Positions 6,774 to 9,983 of a stretch of 9,983 nucleotides of DNA are shown here, in pieces. Position 1 is the first letter of the stretch; every line of letters starts with the position of its first letter. The translations under genes were made by a program, and so were the position numbers. Below the pieces are notes generated by a model. It saw only the letters and a list, made by a program, of their open reading frames with translations. It ran no database searches and was not told where the DNA came from. Source of the DNA: Candidatus Zixiibacteriota bacterium (GTDB taxonomy: Bacteria; Zixibacteria; MSB-5A5; GN15; PGXB01). The DNA is taken from assembly GCA_024230695.1 (NCBI GenBank), contig JAAERC010000964.1, positions 1 to 9,983 on the forward strand, given 5' to 3'.

Positions 6774-7351
6774 TGCGGTTATTTATCGCTCTACCTCTCC
6801 CAGAAAAAGCCGAACAGTTTCTTGGAAATATCATAGATGATCTAATACAAAAACGCGGCAAGGTCAAATGGGTCGATTCGAAAAATATTCATCTGACTTT
6901 AAAATTTCTTGGCGAAACCGATGAGCAATATATCGATGATATAAGTACAGCAATAAAAAAGACAGCAACTAAACACTCTTCAATAAAAAGTACCATAAAT
7001 AAAATCAACGGGTTCCCGAATTTAAATCGACCGCGTGTTATCTGGGCCGGACTTGAGGATATAGATGATTGTCTCGATAAACTTGAAAATATTGCCTTAG
7101 ATATTGATAACGAGATGTCTGTAATTGGTTTTGAAAAAGAAAACAAAAAGTTCAAATCGCATCTAACTCTGGGGCGAGTCAAAGATAATAAAAATATCGG
7201 CGAGCTGACAAAATACCTGGAAACTTATCGGATCCAGCCACAGGCTGTTTTATTTGATAAAATCGTTTTATTTAAGTCAACACTCACTCCCCAGGGCGCA
7301 ATCTACGAACGACTCTACCAAGCCGATCTCGGCGAATTTGTCTTTGAATAA
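6773..7351 (+). CDS. thpR: RNA 2',3'-cyclic phosphodiesterase (2H family, LigT/ThpR)
   Basis: The 192-residue protein is a typical LigT/ThpR 2H phosphoesterase. The N-terminal MRLFIALPLP strand is followed by the first catalytic motif HLTL (40-43) within NIHLTLKFLGE, and by the second HLTL (130-133) within KSHLTLGRV. H40 and H130 are the paired catalytic histidines. The family opens 2',3'-cyclic phosphates on RNA ends to 2'-phosphates and can join certain tRNA halves in vitro; its physiological role is usually unclear. The ATG overlaps the cinA stop by one base, so translation is probably coupled. It is the last gene of the pgsA unit. The promoter of the next gene begins two bases after its stop codon. 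Confidence 0.95.
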   Translation: MRLFIALPLPEKAEQFLGNIIDDLIQKRGKVKWVDSKNIHLTLKFLGETDEQYIDDISTAIKKTATKHSSIKSTINKINGFPNLNRPRVIWAGLEDIDDCLDKLENIALDIDNEMSVIGFEKENKKFKSHLTLGRVKDNKNIGELTKYLETYRIQPQAVLFDKIVLFKSTLTPQGAIYERLYQADLGEFVFE

Positions 7352-7352
7352 G

Positions 7353-7381
7353 TTGACAAAATAGTCTATATATTATATACT
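7353..7381 (+). promoter_or_regulatory. Near-consensus promoter for the beta-barrel candidate
   Basis: TTGACA (7353-7358), a 17-bp spacer and TATACT (7376-7381) give 6/6 and 5/6 matches at ideal spacing. Transcription would start near 7388, giving a leader of about 35 nt. It begins immediately after the thpR stop, marking a new transcription unit. TTGACA also overlaps the right arm of a 6-bp inverted repeat TTTGTC/GACAAA (7337-7360). Confidence 0.8.
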
Positions 7382-7422
7382 TAATAATCAACCAGCGAAC
7401 ATTTTAATTATTACGGGGCAAA

Positions 7423-8073
7423 ATGTATCAAGGCAAAGTTATTTTTTGTGGTTGTCTTATTGCAGTACTTATTTTATTGCTGTGTCCATCAATTGTTTTG
7501 GGAAAAGGTAAGTTTTGGCAAACCAGCCTTAATTTAAATCTGGATTACAGTATACCAAGCGGTAAATATTATGGTTATGAATATTACCCAATGAATTCTG
7601 GTATTGGTTTTGAAGGCAGTTTCTATATCGCCGCTACTGAGGGAGTTGAAATCGGATTCAATGTCAATAAATCCGGAATCAAATATACCTCAAGCTATGA
7701 TTATGACAATTACAAAGTCAAAGTTGCAGTCACAAGATATAGCATTGCCGCAAGAGTTCACAAACCGATGAACGCAATGAGAAGAGAACAATTTATTCCA
7801 TATTGGACAGCCGAGATAGGAGTATCAAAAATCACCGTCAAATATGAATCAGGCAGAAATTCTAAGGATAGTTTCTCAATTGGGTTAGGCGGCGGAGCGG
7901 TATATCTTATTGCGCCAAGAATCGGAATTGATTTTGGAGCAGATTTTGACCTGACTTTTGGCGATGTAAAGAAAGTTTATAACGAAAATAGTTGGTTCGA
8001 TCTCCCGGAAGACATCGATCTTGTCTGTGGTTATATAATAGATATCAGATTGGGTATGGCATTCTTTTTCTAA
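7423..8073 (+). CDS. Putative outer-membrane beta-barrel protein
   Basis: I recognise the type, not a specific family. The 216-residue product starts with a signal peptide (about 1-27: lysine at 5, a long hydrophobic core, then SIVLG-K). The mature part is rich in Tyr, Gly, Ser and alternating polar/hydrophobic residues, as in small (about eight-strand) outer-membrane barrels. Strand-like segments include WQTSLNLNLDYSI (32-44), VEIGFNVNKSGIKY (75-88), VAVTRYSIAARV (101-112), FIPYWTAEIGVSKI (124-137), SIGLGGGAVYLI (152-163) and IDFGADFDLTFG (169-180). The terminal strand YIIDIRLGMAFFF ends in Phe, as the barrel-assembly signal does. Cys 9, 11 and 21 lie in the signal region, and 21 lacks a good lipobox. 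A GGGG ribosome binding site is at 7415-7418. It has its own strong promoter, so it is probably abundant. The cargo or role is unknown, and a non-pore structural barrel is as likely as a channel. Confidence 0.75.
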   Translation: MYQGKVIFCGCLIAVLILLLCPSIVLGKGKFWQTSLNLNLDYSIPSGKYYGYEYYPMNSGIGFEGSFYIAATEGVEIGFNVNKSGIKYTSSYDYDNYKVKVAVTRYSIAARVHKPMNAMRREQFIPYWTAEIGVSKITVKYESGRNSKDSFSIGLGGGAVYLIAPRIGIDFGADFDLTFGDVKKVYNENSWFDLPEDIDLVCGYIIDIRLGMAFFF

Positions 8074-8111
8074 ACTATGCCCAATCCATCGGGTAGAAAA
8101 GTTATTAATTA

Positions 8112-8738
8112 TTACAACTTCACCGCAAAACCCAGACCATCGCGGATGGGGATTATCGATGACAAAATATCTTTTGAGCCAAACAGCTTTTTGTTGAATT
8201 CCAATACGCCCTCTGTTGTTTCGTCTGGGTTAGAATCAAATATCTGACCACTCCATAAGACATTGTCGGTAATAAACAAACCACCTTTGCGAAGTCTCGG
8301 AATCGCCAAATCAAAACATTCGGGATACTGTTCCTTGTCAACATCGTTTAAAATAATATCAAACGGACCATCATATTTTTTGATAATATCCTGTGCCTTT
8401 CCGACATAAAAATCAACCATCGAATCAAACCCACCACGCTTAAGATAATCCATCGCCATATCTTTATTTTCCTGAGAACCTTCGGTACAGATAATTTTAC
8501 TATCATTTTGCATCCCGCCGGCAAACCAATAAGCCGAATATCCATAACCGGAACCCATCTCAAATATATTTTTGGCATTTATCGCAAGTGCCAGTTGTCG
8601 TAACAACACCCCGCACATCGGGCCGATTATTGGAAAATTATTTTCCTTGGCAAGATCATCCATTTCAATTAAGACATCATCCTCGGCGGTCATTGAGTTT
8701 CTGATATATTCATTTATTTTTGGATCAGTGATATTCAT
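8112..8738 (-). CDS. O-methyltransferase, Mg2+-dependent catechol/caffeoyl-CoA type
   Basis: The 208-residue protein has the Methyltransf_3 fold and is soluble with no signal peptide. Motif I, FEMGSGYGYSAYWFA, spans 59-73. The SAM-ribose acidic residue is E86 (CTEGS). NDVDKEQY at 131-138 matches the DxDKxxY metal-site motif (D132 and D134). TDN at 157-159 supplies the other two Mg2+ ligands (D158, N159). The C-terminal DGLGFAVKL is the usual closing strand. The motif set is complete, so an active SAM-dependent O-methyltransferase is expected. Bacterial members act on catechol-like or other small hydroxyl compounds, or on tRNA (TrmR type), and the sequence alone does not choose among these. 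GAGGA (8746-8750 on the plus coordinate) lies 7 nt before the ATG. It converges on the beta-barrel gene with a 38-bp gap and diverges from the ArsC gene. It is unrelated in detail to the other methyltransferase at 2942-3772. Confidence 0.92.
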   Translation of the reverse strand: MNITDPKINEYIRNSMTAEDDVLIEMDDLAKENNFPIIGPMCGVLLRQLALAINAKNIFEMGSGYGYSAYWFAGGMQNDSKIICTEGSQENKDMAMDYLKRGGFDSMVDFYVGKAQDIIKKYDGPFDIILNDVDKEQYPECFDLAIPRLRKGGLFITDNVLWSGQIFDSNPDETTEGVLEFNKKLFGSKDILSSIIPIRDGLGFAVKL

Positions 8739-8764
8739 AACTTCATCCTCATAGATTTAATAAA

Positions 8765-8821
8765 AACGTTATACTTCACAATCATTATCAAATTACGTAT
8801 CTTGTTTGAAATTATAACGTA
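8765..8821. promoter_or_regulatory. Divergent promoter region with matching outward TATAACGT elements
   Basis: The octamer TATAACGT occurs facing right at 8813-8820 and facing left at 8773-8766 (seen as ACGTTATA). Each copy starts 32-35 nt upstream of the ATG it faces, and its TATAAC portion matches a -10 box at 5/6. A central ATTACGTAT (8792-8800) carries another ACGT. No good -35 hexamer is visible for either direction. The arrangement suggests co-regulated divergent promoters, but this is inference. Confidence 0.4.
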
Positions 8822-8844
8822 TATAAATGCTTAAAGGAAGATAA

Positions 8845-9267
8845 ATGAAAAACGTGAAAAAAATACTCTTTGTTTGTTCAGGAAACTCCTGCCGCTCTCA
8901 GATGGGCGAAGGCTGGGGACGAGAACTGTCTGATGGTCGTTTTGAGGTCAATTCCGCCGGGGTCTCACCAATAGGTGTGCTTCCCCCCACAGTCGCAACT
9001 ATGCAGGAAGCCGGGGTTGACATCTCGGAACAGACCTCCAAATTCCTGTCACCGGAGTTGATTAAATGGGCCGATTATATTATCACGATGTGCAACAATG
9101 CCCGCGATGTCTGCCCGGTTTTTCCTTCTAATGTAAATCATATCCACTGGGACACTGAAAATCCTGACCGGATATATTTATCCGAAGAAGATAGAAAAAA
9201 AGAATTCGCAAAAGTTCGTGATTGGATAAAAAATAAGATCGTTAAATTATACGATGAAATTGATTGA
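8845..9267 (+). CDS. arsC: Low-molecular-weight phosphatase-fold protein, thioredoxin-coupled arsenate reductase type (ArsC)
   Basis: The 140-residue cytoplasmic protein has the LMW-PTP P-loop C-x5-R as CSGNSCR (C11, R17), followed by SQMGEGWG as in Staphylococcus aureus ArsC. The redox pair needed for thioredoxin-coupled reduction of arsenate to arsenite is present as C83 and C90 in CNNARDVC (C-x6-C, matching C82/C89 of S. aureus). SAG at 37-39 is also conserved. One oddity is that the general-acid Asp of the DP motif (D105 in S. aureus) aligns with N106 here, in the sequence ENP, with E105 next to it. No arsR, arsenite pump or arsM lies in the window, so an arsenic role is not supported by context and a phosphatase-like role is possible. 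The ribosome binding site AGGA (about 8835-8838) precedes the ATG. It probably forms an operon with the HAD gene 24 bp downstream. Confidence 0.85.
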   Translation: MKNVKKILFVCSGNSCRSQMGEGWGRELSDGRFEVNSAGVSPIGVLPPTVATMQEAGVDISEQTSKFLSPELIKWADYIITMCNNARDVCPVFPSNVNHIHWDTENPDRIYLSEEDRKKEFAKVRDWIKNKIVKLYDEID

Positions 9268-9291
9268 TAGGCACTAACGGGAAATAGACAT

Positions 9292-9969
9292 ATGATACAT
9301 ACTATAATATTTGATATTGGCGGAACATTAGTCAATGCTCGCTCAAGTTTGATATCTTTTTCCGAGCGGCTGACTCCTGATAACAATTTAGATTTAAGAA
9401 AACAATTGCTGGAATTCCTTATAAAAGAATTTATGAAAATATACCGACAGGAAAATCCGCCAAAATTTATTGGGATCAAGGAAATAGTCGCTATTATTTT
9501 AAGAAAAGCGGCTGATAAATTTGATGTTAAAGATTTAAGTGGTCGTGCTCATGAACTTTATGGTGAAGCTTATTTAAATAGTGCCAATCTTTTTGATGAT
9601 ACAATTCCAACGCTAAAAAAACTAAAAGAGAACGGTCTGAAACTGATTGTTGCCAGCGATGCTGACCCTGATGTCCTTGACGATGAGCTTTCGACGTTTA
9701 AAATATATCAATATTTTGATGAACTAGTAATTTCGGGAAATATTGGCGCATATAAACCATCGGATAAAATGACCAATGCAATTTTGGATAAATGCGATCA
9801 GCCATATTCAGATATTCTGTTTGTTGGTGATACCGAAGTTGATATTCTCGCGGCCAAAAAAATCGGCGCAAAATCGATTCTGATAAAACGAAACGGTGAT
9901 TTTAGTATAAAAGCCGACTATTGTATAACTGATTTAAATGAAATATTTGATATCATAAAAAATCATTAG
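9292..9969 (+). CDS. HAD superfamily hydrolase (subfamily IA-like)
   Basis: The 225-residue protein carries the four HAD motifs. Motif I is DIGGT (8-12) with nucleophile D8, but with G10 where most phosphatases have the second, acid/base Asp. Motif II is S122 in VASDAD, motif III is K155 in GAYKPSD, and motif IV is GDTEVDI at 179-185 with D180 and D184. Residues about 14-100 are an alpha-helical C1 cap, as in subfamily IA, which usually selects small phosphorylated metabolites. The DxGGT form of motif I is known from some HAD subgroups, so activity is possible but may be altered. GGGA (9279-9282) is 9 nt before the ATG, and the ArsC gene ends 24 bp upstream, suggesting co-transcription. The substrate cannot be named. 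Only 14 bases follow the stop before the window ends. Confidence 0.9.
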   Translation: MIHTIIFDIGGTLVNARSSLISFSERLTPDNNLDLRKQLLEFLIKEFMKIYRQENPPKFIGIKEIVAIILRKAADKFDVKDLSGRAHELYGEAYLNSANLFDDTIPTLKKLKENGLKLIVASDADPDVLDDELSTFKIYQYFDELVISGNIGAYKPSDKMTNAILDKCDQPYSDILFVGDTEVDILAAKKIGAKSILIKRNGDFSIKADYCITDLNEIFDIIKNH

Positions 9970-9983
9970 AATAGAAAAATAGA

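Noticed and set aside
7337..7360. TTTGTC/GACAAA inverted repeat at the end of thpR
   Set aside because: A 6-bp stem with a 12-nt loop and no T-run is not a terminator. Its right arm is better explained as part of the -35 box.
8078..8099. CTA-TG-CCC / GGG-TAG hairpin between the convergent barrel and O-methyltransferase genes
   Set aside because: The stem is only 3+3 bp with a bulge and an 8-nt loop, and neither strand has a proper T-tract after it. It is too weak to call a terminator.
9138..9479. 113-codon minus-strand frame across the ArsC/HAD junction
   Set aside because: It overlaps two real plus-strand genes and has no family features. It is most simply explained as a shadow of AT-rich coding sequence.

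Overview
The window looks like ordinary chromosome from a Gram-negative-type bacterium that is moderately AT-rich. Supporting signs are a secreted M16 zinc protease, a signal-peptide outer-membrane beta-barrel candidate, phosphatidylglycerol synthesis genes, GGAG-type ribosome binding sites and recognisable sigma70-type promoters. The style of the genes (M16 protease, beta-barrel, pgsA-pgpA-cinA-thpR run) would fit a member of the FCB superphylum or an uncultured relative such as Zixibacteria. That placement is a guess, because no rRNA or marker gene is present. I see no tRNA, rRNA, CRISPR array, insertion sequence, phage gene or integration site.

Layout, left to right. (1) Minus strand, 1-1180: the N-terminal part of an M16 zinc peptidase, cut by the window edge. 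(2) A divergent 279-bp intergenic region, then on the plus strand a YneI/Sad-type succinate-semialdehyde dehydrogenase-like enzyme (1460-2818). Its start codon overlaps the stop of a four-codon upstream reading frame. (3) A class I SAM methyltransferase with a TTG start (2942-3772), preceded by a textbook promoter (TTGACA, 17 bp, TATAAT). (4) A small cupin (3887-4237) closed by a strong intrinsic terminator. (5) A compact four-gene run pgsA-pgpA-cinA-thpR (4455-7351), driven by a promoter so close to the pgsA start that the mRNA may be almost leaderless. (6) A separately promoted beta-barrel candidate (7423-8073). (7) A convergent O-methyltransferase on the minus strand (8112-8738). (8) A plus-strand pair, an ArsC-type low-molecular-weight phosphatase/arsenate reductase (8845-9267) and a HAD hydrolase (9292-9969), divergent from the O-methyltransferase.

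How the genes work together. PgsA and PgpA carry out consecutive steps of phosphatidylglycerol synthesis. CinA (NMN deamidase and ADP-ribose pyrophosphatase family) and ThpR (2',3'-cyclic phosphodiesterase/ligase family) are nucleotide- and RNA-end-processing enzymes often found beside pgsA, commonly followed by recA. recA is not at that place here. The other genes look like single-gene or two-gene transcription units with no shared pathway that I can defend.

I did not find a convincing new multi-gene system. The points most worth a second look are small: the short-leader pgsA promoter, the mini-ORF overlapping the dehydrogenase start, matching outward-facing TATAACGT elements between the O-methyltransferase and ArsC genes, an Asn at the expected general-acid Asp of ArsC, and a cupin lacking two of the usual metal ligands.
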